Of a stretch of DNA of 9,203 nucleotides, positions 1-7,900 are shown in pieces. Both the position numbers and the translations under genes were made by a program. Under the pieces are notes generated by a model. The model was given only the letters and a program-made list of their open reading frames with translations, did not search any database and was not told where the DNA came from. Each line of letters begins with the position of its first letter. Positions within the stretch are counted from its first letter, which is position 1. This DNA is from Methanocorpusculum sp. UBA424 (lineage in GTDB: Archaea; Halobacteriota; Methanomicrobia; Methanomicrobiales; Methanocorpusculaceae), in NCBI GenBank assembly GCA_002498375.1, contig DAHC01000005.1:1-9203 (forward strand), in the 5' to 3' direction.

Positions 1-22
1 TTTGAAGATGGAGAGTGAATAA
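1..22 (+). other. Tail of an upstream reading frame, gene not identifiable
   Basis: Only 22 bases precede the first gene. Frame 1 would end an upstream protein as FEDGE with a TGA at 16-18. Frame 2 would end as LKMESE with a TAA at 20-22, directly against the GTG at 23 and in frame with it. Frame 1 gives a normal operon junction with a 4-base gap. Frame 2 gives a single in-frame stop splitting one long helicase gene. The sequence here cannot decide between them. Confidence 0.35.
10..13 (+). promoter_or_regulatory. Possible ribosome binding site GGAG
   Basis: GGAG lies 9 bases before the GTG at 23, which is a usable Shine-Dalgarno spacing. It modestly supports translation starting at 23 as a separate cistron. 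It could also be chance, because it would lie within the tail of the upstream frame. Confidence 0.35.
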
Positions 23-3000
23 GTGAGTACGGAATTAGGGCTTGAAGAATTCACAGAAAAGTCGGCACACTACCTTGATCCATTTACTGGAATCCTTCAT
101 AGGGCTAAAACATTTAAAAACAAAGCGGGCTATCTCCATGTTGTATTCACATTTGATGAACCGATTCCTGGAAAATATACCTTCAAAAATTGCCCAAAAT
201 GTGGGACAAGATTAGATAGAATTATCCTATCGGATTTTGGAACGAAAGGAAACGAACCATTCTATAATATCGTCTCCTCTCAACTAAATTCTCAACCTCC
301 AACTATTTTTGATCAAGAATTGATCAAGTACCAACCAAATGAAGGAAGAAAAGTATTGGTATTTTCAGATAGCAGACAACGTGCAGCTGTTTTAGCAAAG
401 GATATGACACGATCTGCTGATGATGAAGCAGCACGTGCCCTAATCGTTTTATCGGCTCTTCATCTGAAAAAGTGGAGCAGTAAAATGGGTAAACCCGCAC
501 CTCTAAGTTGCCTATATCCTGTATTTCTTGAGTTGGCCGCTAAAAATAATGTGCTTCTATTTTATGGACTGGATAAAGACAAGTTTATGACTGACAAAAA
601 TAAGATCATGTCTCAATTAAATAGATGTGAAAAACGAAATAAAGGGCTAGATTATAATAGTTTATCCTCAGAATTTTCAAACAAACCGGGATTATATTCA
701 GAACAACTATTGAAAAATCTTGGTTCTCACTACCGTTCGTTAACTGATCTCGGATTGTGTTGGCTTGTGCCAAGTAGTCAGGATAAAATAGATTACTGTC
801 TTGATGAACTATCTGATGCTGGTATCAATTGGACTGAGTCAGAATTCAAACAGTTTTTTGCTGCATGGGCAAATTATTATGCTATTACTAGATATAGCAT
901 TGATGAAACCATCTCGGATGAGATCAGAAGAAATATCGCACGTTATGCTTGGAATTTTGGATTATCTTATGATGAATCAAGGAAAATGCCATCAAAGATT
1001 GCCAGAAGCCTAAAAGATCATGGATATAATAATGAAGATATAGAACACATTCAAAGCATTTTAAGTCAAGAATTCATCCAAAGAGGAGGAGACCCGAATA
1101 AAGAAAGTGAGTATCTCTCTGAGAAACATGTTGCACTGGATTATGACGATACAAGAACATGGTATAGATGTAAAAAATGTTCTAAGATTTTCCCTGGAAC
1201 ATTATGGGATCATTGTGTTTATTGTGGGAATGATAATCTCGAGATCTTACAGGCTTCAGATCTAGATAGATACAAATTCTGGCGTGATCCGATATTAGAA
1301 GCTGTTTCTGAAGGCAGTGGAAAAACAATCAAGACCATTAATACTGAAGAACATACTGCTCAGTTATCTTTCAAAGATCAACGCGAAGAAACGTGGTCTA
1401 CGACTGAGAATTATGAGATGCGTTTCCAAAATGTTCTTTCAGCAGAGGAGGAACCTGTTGATATACTGAGTTGCACCACTACGATGGAAGTAGGTATAGA
1501 TATTGGCTCATTGACAGCGATCAGTCTTCGAAATGTACCTCCAAGGAGAGAAAATTACCAACAAAGGGCTGGGCGAGCTGGCAGACGTGGAAGTACCTTA
1601 TCATCGATCGTGACATATGCGCAGGATGGACCTCATGATGGTTGGTACTTTAATCACCCTGAGGATATTATTGCAGGGGATGCCCGTTCACCGTGGATCG
1701 ATGCAAATAATGAAAAACTCCTCAATCGTCATTTCAATCTTCTATTATTAAATCAGTTTTTGCGTGAAAAGCATACCGATCTTTATAGTTGTGGTGTTTT
1801 GGAATTTTTCAATAATTATTATGATGAGTTCATATCTTGTTTACCTCAATTAAAATACACAATAAATGAGCTTCGTATCATACTTCCTCGTGAGTTACTT
1901 GATACAGATATTTCAGACTCATATAAATTGGAATTACAAGCTAAATTAAAGAGTATAAAAACTGTTGTTGATGAGAATAGTAATCAATATGTTAACGAAA
2001 AAAAGGCAACATCTCTTCTTGACCTCTTAAGCAACGAAGGTATTTTACCGACCTACTCTTTCCCACAAAATGTGGTTGGGTTCCATATTGAAAACGAAAG
2101 TACAGGTGTATTAGAACAAAGACCTGATCGATCACTGGATATTGCAATTAGTGAATATGCTCCTGGGAAAGTCATTGTTGTTAACAAAAAGACATACAAA
2201 GTAGGTGGGATCTACAGTCCCGTATCTAAAGCAATAAGCAGGGAAGCTCCTGCAACATCATATTTTGATAATCCACATTATTATTCTGATCTCTATCAAT
2301 GTCAAAAAAAGGAATGTGGATGGATCTCAACTGAGGCTCCAAAAGATGGGCTTTGTCCATTCTGTCATACTTCCATTGACATGCCGAGAAAAATGTTAAA
2401 ACCATGGGGTTTCGCTCCAGAAAATCAACACAGCATCCCGGAAGCTTGGGCAGAAGTTGAATATTCTTATGCAGAAGAGCCTAGCTACTTTGCTGATCCA
2501 ATTAAGAGCGACTTACTCGACATCAAATGTGAACATTTGAAAGCTGCTAACCGTTCTGGTAAAATTACGATCATCAATAAAGGAATAATGGGACTTGGGT
2601 TCAACGTCTGTAAAAAATGTGGTGCTGCAGAAGTCATCCAACCGAAATCCTCGGAACATAATGGAAAAACTACCGATTCAGATAGACCTTTAAAGAGCGT
2701 TCGTCGTCCCTATATTGTTAAATTACCCCTATGTACTCATGAACCCAAACAAGTATATCTGGGACATACTTTTGAAACAGATATGGTTGTATTCGAATTT
2801 GAATTAGATCCTCAACAAATCAATACAGATTATCGCGGATTATGGATAAAAAGTGCTGCCATATCCTTGACTGAAGCTTTCCATCTCGCTGCAAGCCGTG
2901 TTTTGGATATTGATTTTTCGGATTTGAACGCAGGACATCGTATTCACATATCTGATGGAAATGTCTATGTGGATATATATCTTTATGATAGTCTTTCTAG

Positions 3001-3478
3001 TGGAGCTGGGTATTCATCTGGATTATTAGATGTCACTGATGAACTAATTACTACAGCAGAGGAGTTGCTGACCGAGTGTAGCTGTGAGTCTGCATGTCAC
3101 ACTTGTTTAAAACATTTCTGGAACCAAAGACAGCATGATCAATTGAACCGCTTTTCTGCGCTGGATCTATTAAAATGGGGTAAATCTGGGACGATCCATG
3201 AACCATATGATATCGAAAAGCAGTTTGTGATAATGACCCCTTTAAAGAAACGCTTTGAATTAGAAGAAAACCCAGATATCACTATCTCGGCTGAGGGCGA
3301 TGGACTCTATCTCAAGTCAGATAGGTCCGCTCATAATTTCGTAGTATATCCTGCAATGCAGGTTCATAAGAGAATGGAAGATGGTTGTATTTATGTCTCA
3401 GATTTAGAGATCAAATGGGCATTACCATCTGTCTTTGCAGAAATAAAGAAACTAACAAAATCTTATGCGGACATCTAA
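23..3478 (+). CDS. COG1205-like helicase C-terminal part with DUF1998 domain
   Basis: This 1151-residue protein looks like the C-terminal part of a large superfamily 2 helicase. A motif IV-like segment KVLVFSDSRQ is at 110-119, motif V (TTTMEVGIDIG) at 485-495 and motif VI (QQRAGRAGRRG) at 513-523. Cysteine pairs that should bind zinc are at 57/60, 383/386/398/401, 760/765/778/781 and 863/866, the last perhaps with C904. The DUF1998 region runs from about 913, with SSGAGY near 992-997 and the family cluster C1019, C1021, C1025, C1028 followed by NQRQHDQLNR. No Walker A or DEAD/DEAH box exists, so ATP hydrolysis would need a partner lobe encoded upstream. An in-frame TAA touches the GTG start. 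Related large DUF1998 helicases occur in defence systems such as DISARM and Druantia; membership in either is not shown here. The gene is AT-rich compared with the next two (14 G+C in the 60 bases at 1921-1980). Confidence 0.85.
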   Translation: MSTELGLEEFTEKSAHYLDPFTGILHRAKTFKNKAGYLHVVFTFDEPIPGKYTFKNCPKCGTRLDRIILSDFGTKGNEPFYNIVSSQLNSQPPTIFDQELIKYQPNEGRKVLVFSDSRQRAAVLAKDMTRSADDEAARALIVLSALHLKKWSSKMGKPAPLSCLYPVFLELAAKNNVLLFYGLDKDKFMTDKNKIMSQLNRCEKRNKGLDYNSLSSEFSNKPGLYSEQLLKNLGSHYRSLTDLGLCWLVPSSQDKIDYCLDELSDAGINWTESEFKQFFAAWANYYAITRYSIDETISDEIRRNIARYAWNFGLSYDESRKMPSKIARSLKDHGYNNEDIEHIQSILSQEFIQRGGDPNKESEYLSEKHVALDYDDTRTWYRCKKCSKIFPGTLWDHCVYCGNDNLEILQASDLDRYKFWRDPILEAVSEGSGKTIKTINTEEHTAQLSFKDQREETWSTTENYEMRFQNVLSAEEEPVDILSCTTTMEVGIDIGSLTAISLRNVPPRRENYQQRAGRAGRRGSTLSSIVTYAQDGPHDGWYFNHPEDIIAGDARSPWIDANNEKLLNRHFNLLLLNQFLREKHTDLYSCGVLEFFNNYYDEFISCLPQLKYTINELRIILPRELLDTDISDSYKLELQAKLKSIKTVVDENSNQYVNEKKATSLLDLLSNEGILPTYSFPQNVVGFHIENESTGVLEQRPDRSLDIAISEYAPGKVIVVNKKTYKVGGIYSPVSKAISREAPATSYFDNPHYYSDLYQCQKKECGWISTEAPKDGLCPFCHTSIDMPRKMLKPWGFAPENQHSIPEAWAEVEYSYAEEPSYFADPIKSDLLDIKCEHLKAANRSGKITIINKGIMGLGFNVCKKCGAAEVIQPKSSEHNGKTTDSDRPLKSVRRPYIVKLPLCTHEPKQVYLGHTFETDMVVFEFELDPQQINTDYRGLWIKSAAISLTEAFHLAASRVLDIDFSDLNAGHRIHISDGNVYVDIYLYDSLSSGAGYSSGLLDVTDELITTAEELLTECSCESACHTCLKHFWNQRQHDQLNRFSALDLLKWGKSGTIHEPYDIEKQFVIMTPLKKRFELEENPDITISAEGDGLYLKSDRSAHNFVVYPAMQVHKRMEDGCIYVSDLEIKWALPSVFAEIKKLTKSYADI

Positions 3479-3542
3479 TGAGAAACAAACCGTGAATAAA
3501 TCCAATTACGCGTTAGCCAACTCCCTGTTTCCTCTTCGCTGA

Positions 3543-3564
3543 GGGCGAGCCTTGCGGCTCACCC
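3543..3564. repeat. GC-rich inverted repeat 1
   Basis: GAGCC (3547-3551) and GGCTC (3556-3560) pair around the loop TTGC. After one C/A mismatch the stem continues with three G-C pairs (3543-3545 with 3562-3564). No T-run follows, so it is not a classical bacterial-type terminator. Confidence 0.6.
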
Positions 3565-3571
3565 CGCTCGC

Positions 3572-3599
3572 AAGTCCCTTTCGCTTCGCTCACGGACTT
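3572..3599. repeat. Inverted repeat 2, long loop
   Basis: AAGTCC (3572-3577) is the exact reverse complement of GGACTT (3594-3599), with a 16-base loop. The stem is short, so this is the weakest of the four. Confidence 0.4.
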
Positions 3600-3603
3600 A
3601 GTC

Positions 3604-3620
3604 GCAAACCTTCGGTTTGC
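3604..3620. repeat. Inverted repeat 3, perfect 7-bp stem
   Basis: GCAAACC (3604-3610) pairs perfectly with GGTTTGC (3614-3620) around the triloop TTC. Confidence 0.6.
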
Positions 3621-3628
3621 TTAGCTGA

Positions 3629-3650
3629 GGCCGCCCCTAAAGGGGCAGCC
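3629..3650. repeat. GC-rich inverted repeat 4
   Basis: GCCCCT (3633-3638) pairs with AGGGGC (3641-3646). The stem extends past one C/A mismatch with three more pairs (3629-3631 with 3648-3650). It is the most stable-looking hairpin of the four and sits just before the TATA-like box. Confidence 0.6.
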
Positions 3651-3658
3651 CACCGCCG

Positions 3659-3668
3659 AAAAATATAT
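3659..3668 (+). promoter_or_regulatory. Candidate archaeal TATA box for HNH gene
   Basis: An A/T-rich AAAATATAT stretch follows GC-rich sequence. Archaeal TATA boxes sit about 25-30 bases before the transcription start. From here that falls near 3690-3695, which is after the ATG at 3680 but at an in-frame ATG at 3695 (residue 6). A leaderless transcript starting at Met6 is therefore possible. No Shine-Dalgarno motif precedes either ATG. Confidence 0.4.
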
Positions 3669-3679
3669 GCAGACTCATC

Positions 3680-4834
3680 ATGAATACATTATCAATGCCC
3701 TCTGACACGTTTTCAAGCATCAACTCCATCATAGAACGTGACAAAACAGACACCCCATACAAATACTCTCTTCTCCAGTCTGTTATTGAATGCTGCCAGG
3801 AATATCCCCAGTATGCATCCTTAAATCAGCAAACAAGACGGATACACATCCCGACAGGTCTTTGCGTCGCCAAATGGCTCATCTATTACTACCCCTTCTT
3901 TCTGCCGGGAACATTTATCGCCATGAAAAAAGGCGAACGAAACGGAAACCGACAAATCACCTTCCGTCCGTTATTTCAGGAGGTCTGCCAATATTATGAA
4001 AAACACGGCGGTCTTTCAGTATTTTACGACGAACTTGTATCCGGCAGCGTATCAGAAGAGATCAGAGACACCCTCGCAAAACTCATCAGCCAGATCCGAT
4101 ACACGATCACCGACAACCCCATGCGTCATCTTGGATACTCTCAGACGGGAAAAGAATACTCGGTCTTCTCTCTCGAAAAAAAGCCGGCCGCGATAAAAAA
4201 ATCCGACACCCTCTCTCTCCAGCTCCTGATCGAACGATGCGGCTCATTTTCCATCTCCTCAGAACTCTATAGTGTTTTTCGGGAACTTGGCGGCTTCATA
4301 ATCGGCAGCGGATGCATAGCTCAGAAATGGATGGAATTTTTACAGAGGCAAAACACTGATTCCGGCATAACTGACGGAGAACTCATGGAACGCTTCTCGA
4401 TGTACCCGGTTTCCGAAAGGAATGTTTCCGATGCTGCAAAAGTATTCCATGAAATGATCCGGACAGGGAAATGTTCATGCGTCTGGTCTGGTCGGAAACT
4501 CGATGGTTCGACACTTGCCATAGATCATCTTCTCCCTTTTGCAGTCTGGAGATGTAATGATCTGTGGAATCTCATACCCTCCGATACAAAAGTCAACCTC
4601 CGTAAATCAGACAGCATTCCAGATCCTCAGTTTCTCCAGGAACGAAAAAAGGAGATACTCGAGTGCTGGGATCTGATGTATACTACGTATCCAGAACGCT
4701 TTCAACGTGAGATCATGGTCGGGCTGCTTGGAGGGGTCTTTATGGACAATTGGAAAAAACGAGCTTTTGAAAGATTATGCGAAACTGCCCGGTATCTCAT
4801 CGGAACCAGAGGATATACAGATTGGCGGAATTAG
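3680..4834 (+). CDS. HNH endonuclease family protein
   Basis: This 384-residue protein is a predicted metal-dependent DNA nuclease. The HNH core is near the C-terminus: a Cys-containing strand CSCVW at 265-269, IDHLLPF at 281-287 with the likely catalytic His283, NDLWNL at 293-298 and N306-x2-K309. This matches the HNH pattern in which the last metal ligand is Asn. Residues 1 to about 260 form an N-terminal region with TPYKYSLLQSVIE (25-37) and IPTGLCVAKWLIYYYP (57-72). That layout resembles HNH proteins found beside restriction and defence genes, but I do not know its exact function; it may recognise DNA or a partner. There is no signal peptide or membrane segment. The start is uncertain, since Met6 (base 3695) fits the TATA-like box better. 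The gene begins C-rich and ends G-rich. It is separated from the next gene by 151 bases, so co-transcription is possible but not certain. Confidence 0.82.
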   Translation: MNTLSMPSDTFSSINSIIERDKTDTPYKYSLLQSVIECCQEYPQYASLNQQTRRIHIPTGLCVAKWLIYYYPFFLPGTFIAMKKGERNGNRQITFRPLFQEVCQYYEKHGGLSVFYDELVSGSVSEEIRDTLAKLISQIRYTITDNPMRHLGYSQTGKEYSVFSLEKKPAAIKKSDTLSLQLLIERCGSFSISSELYSVFRELGGFIIGSGCIAQKWMEFLQRQNTDSGITDGELMERFSMYPVSERNVSDAAKVFHEMIRTGKCSCVWSGRKLDGSTLAIDHLLPFAVWRCNDLWNLIPSDTKVNLRKSDSIPDPQFLQERKKEILECWDLMYTTYPERFQREIMVGLLGGVFMDNWKKRAFERLCETARYLIGTRGYTDWRN

Positions 4835-4880
4835 TCGATGGATAATAATTGAAATGAAAAATAAACCGACATACAACTGA

Positions 4881-4887
4881 TTTTTTT
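4881..4887 (+). terminator. Oligo-T tract, possible archaeal terminator
   Basis: Seven consecutive T residues lie 47 bases after the HNH stop codon. Archaeal RNA polymerase can terminate at T-runs without a hairpin. If active, it would separate the HNH transcript from the PLD-helicase transcript. Confidence 0.3.
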
Positions 4888-4948
4888 ATCTCCACGCATC
4901 AGCACACGTATCTTTCCCCGCATAACCCCCTTCTCCCTGTCGTTATCC

Positions 4949-4960
4949 TTATGCATTTAC
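4949..4960 (+). promoter_or_regulatory. Weak TATA-like element before PLD-helicase gene
   Basis: CTTATGCATTTA is centred about 31 bases before the ATG at 4986. That spacing fits a leaderless or very short-leader archaeal transcript. The match to a TATA consensus is poor. Confidence 0.2.
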
Positions 4961-4985
4961 CCGACAATCTATTCTTCACGCATCC

Positions 4986-7900
4986 ATGACTCTCTCCCCA
5001 GGCATCTACGAGCAGATCATCTCCACTCTCATCCAACAAGACATCAACACTCACAAAGAAATCGGCTCATCCATTCTCACCCGGCCAATTGACCCTGCCG
5101 AAGCAAAACACATCCTCTCCCAATACCTCACCGAAATCATCGAAAAAAGTCTCCCTCTTCTCAAAGAAAAAAACGACGACCTCTATCTCGAAAACCAAAT
5201 CCACACCGCAAACCAAATCATCGAACTCCTCGCCCAAACAACCAACGACCCTGACATCAACTTCCAAAAAATCTCCGGCGCAGACCAACTCATCGGCGTC
5301 CTTGAAAACCCCGACCAAAACCAACTCATCAGACCAGAAACCTCCATCTCCATAAGCACTCTTTTCACCGGCTCAAAACTCGAACCCTCCATGATGAACG
5401 AGCTCAAAAAAGAGATCCTCAGCTCCGACAAAATCGACATGCTCGTCTCCTTCATCAAATGGAGCGGCCTTCGGCTCATCATCGAAGAACTCAAAGAATT
5501 CACCAAAACCCACCCCCTTCGAATAATCACCACCTCCTACATGGGAGCAACCGACCTCAAAGCAATCAAAGAACTCCACAACCTTCCCAACACCGAAATC
5601 AAAATCTCCTACGAAACCAGAACCACCCGCCTCCACGCAAAATCCTACATCTTCCACCGACACAACGGATTTGGAACCGCCTATGTCGGCTCATCCAACA
5701 TCTCCAGCGCCGCCCTTGGAACAGGACTCGAATGGAACGTCAAACTCACCGAAAAAGACATGGCTCACGTCTTAAAAATCATCACCGCCACCTTCGACAC
5801 CTACTGGAACAACCCTGACTTCGAAACCTACACAAATGACCGAGAACCAGACTTACGCAAAGCCCTCAAAGCCGAAAAAATGTGTGGGGAACACAACGAA
5901 TACCTCTTCCAAATAGAACCTTACCCCTTCCAAAAAGAAATCCTCGAAAAACTCCAAACCGAACGAACCCTCCACAACAGATGGAGAAACCTCATCGTCG
6001 CCGCAACCGGAACCGGAAAAACCGTCGTATCCGCCTTTGACTATCGAAGACACTGTGTAGAAAATCCAAACAAACCCAACCGTCTTCTCTTCATCGCTCA
6101 CCGAACCGAAATCCTCAAACAAAGCCTCGCCTGCTTTCGAGGAGTACTTCGAAACCAAAACTTCGGCGAACTCTTCGACGGAAACAACACACCAGAAAAC
6201 TACGACCACCTCTTTCTCACCATCCAAACCTTCCAATCAAAAGAGTTCCAGACCCTCGTTCAACCCAACTACTACGATGTAATCGTTGTTGATGAATTCC
6301 ACCATGCAGCCGCAAAAAGTTACCAGACCTTACTCACCTACTTCACGCCAAAAATTCTCCTAGGACTCACCGCCACACCTGAACGAATGGACGGGCACGA
6401 CATCACCGAATACTTTGGCGGGGTAACAGCCGCCGAAATTCGTCTGCCCGAAGCAATCAACCGTGGCCTCCTCTCACCCTTCCAATACTTCTGCGTAACA
6501 GATCCCGTCGACCTCTCTACAATCAAATTCGAGTATGGCAAATACGACGTCCGCGAACTCGAAGAGAAGTATATCGGAAACAAGGAAAGAACACGGACAA
6601 TTCTCGATGCAGTTGACCGTTATGTCACTGACATTTCGCAAGTAATCGGTCTCGGTTTTTGTGTCAGCAGAAAACACGCCCAAGAAACCGCAGAGCATTT
6701 CACCACAGCCGGCATCCCTTCCACCCACTTAGATGCTGAATCCAGTGAAGAAGAACGACAATCGGCAAAAGCACGCCTGCAAAAAAAGGAGATTCACTTC
6801 ATCTTTACCGTGAATCTCTACAACGAAGGAGTGGATATTCCCGAAGTAAACACCATTCTTTTCCTGCGGCCAACTGAGAGTTTGACGGTCTTTTTACAAC
6901 AACTCGGCCGCGGACTGCGTCTCAGTGAAGGAAAGGATGTACTCACCGTCCTGGATTTCGTCGGCCAATCTCATCAGAAGTACACCTTCGAACGAAAGTT
7001 CCGTTCCCTTTTAGAAAAGACCAGGCACTCGATGAAATACGAGATAGAGCATGGATTCAGCTCTCTTCCAAGCGGGTGTTTCATCCAGATGGAACGTGAG
7101 GCGATGAAGACCGTTCTTGAAAACATCAAGTCATCTCTGCCAAACAAGCGAAATATCTTGAACAAACTCCAGTATTATCAGCGTGATACGGGTGAAGTGC
7201 CAACCCTGAAAAAGTTCATCCAGACATATGACTTGGAACTTGCCGATGTCTATCAACATGGAATGTTTTGGCAGTTGTGTGTGGATGCAGGTGTTTGTCA
7301 GAATACCTCGTATCCAAATGAGAAAACGTTTGGGAAAGCCATGATACGCCTCACCCATATCAATTCCCGGAGGTGGATCAACTTCCTTCTTCGTGTGTTC
7401 CGTGATGGCGGCAGGGTAGATTCGGAAGAAGATCGCGAGATGCTGACGATGTTGTATTACACGTTCAAAGCGCCGAATTTACCGAAGGAGGCAGGGTTTA
7501 ACACTCCGAATGATTTTGTCCTGCATATCAGAGAGATGCCTTTGGTCTGTGCAGAGTTGGTGGAGTTTTTAGAGATTCGCTATGAACAGATCGAGTTTCT
7601 GGATGCAAGAATCGATCTTGGATATCCATCAGCATTGGATTTGTACTGTTCGTATTCTCGTGACGAAATTATCTCGGGACTTGGCAGGTTCAACTGGGAG
7701 TCATATTCCAATATGAAGGAGGGGGTGCTATATATCGCGGATCTCAAGACTGTTATTATGCTCGTAACGCTCCAAAAGAGTGAGAAGTTCTATTCGCCGA
7801 CGACGATGTATGAGGATTATGTGATCAGTGAGGAGCTTTTCCATTGGCAGTCGCAGAATGTGACCTCGCCGGAGAGTAAGGTTGGGCAGAGGTTTATTCA

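Larger units (their letters stand above)
3479..3679. other. Non-coding spacer with hairpin cluster and TATA-like box
   Basis: This 201-base gap separates the AT-rich helicase gene from the HNH gene. I see no credible gene in it. Its central part is GC-rich and carries four inverted repeats, listed separately. Near-direct repeats TT(C/A)GCTGAGG occur at about 3535-3544 and 3621-3630. It ends in an AT-rich TATA-like box before the HNH gene. It probably marks a transcriptional boundary between the first gene and the downstream genes. Confidence 0.6.
4835..4985. other. Spacer upstream of PLD-helicase gene
   Basis: This 151-base gap has an AT-rich first third, then an oligo-T run, then a pyrimidine-rich, G-poor stretch up to the next ATG. 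In the 60 bases at 4921-4980 I count 22 C and 5 G. No small gene or clear Shine-Dalgarno site is visible. Confidence 0.5.

Noticed and set aside
801..1013. Short + strand frame inside the helicase gene
   Set aside because: It lies fully within the conserved helicase frame and has no ribosome binding site or family resemblance.
3478..3495. ATG overlapping the stop codon of the first gene (TAATG)
   Set aside because: It would encode only five residues before a TGA, so it is not a coupled gene.
3530..3660. CRISPR array or tRNA gene in the repeat-rich spacer
   Set aside because: There are no regularly spaced identical repeats, and I see no cloverleaf with the conserved T-arm sequence. The structure is a series of unrelated short hairpins.
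3790..4521. Open frames at 3790-3999 (+), 3996-4196 (+) and 4321-4521 (-)
   Set aside because: All lie inside the HNH gene in other frames and show no domain or independent start signal.
5089..5818. Overlapping + strand frames at 5089-5355 and 5459-5818
   Set aside because: Their products are dominated by Ser/Thr/Lys/Pro or by His/Arg/Asn/Pro, which is the expected out-of-frame reading of A/C-rich codons.
5067..6236. Long open frames on the minus strand at 5067-5324, 5183-5533, 5373-5663 and 5853-6236
   Set aside because: They lie opposite the strongly conserved PLD-helicase frame. They arise because G and T are scarce on the + strand, which removes stops from other frames. Their proteins are low-complexity, rich in Val/Phe/Glu or Ser/Met, with no recognisable motifs.
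6338..7358. Minus-strand frames at 6338-6583, 6474-6728, 6974-7165 and 7131-7358
   Set aside because: These are opposite the helicase and DUF3427 regions, with no motifs and mutually overlapping.
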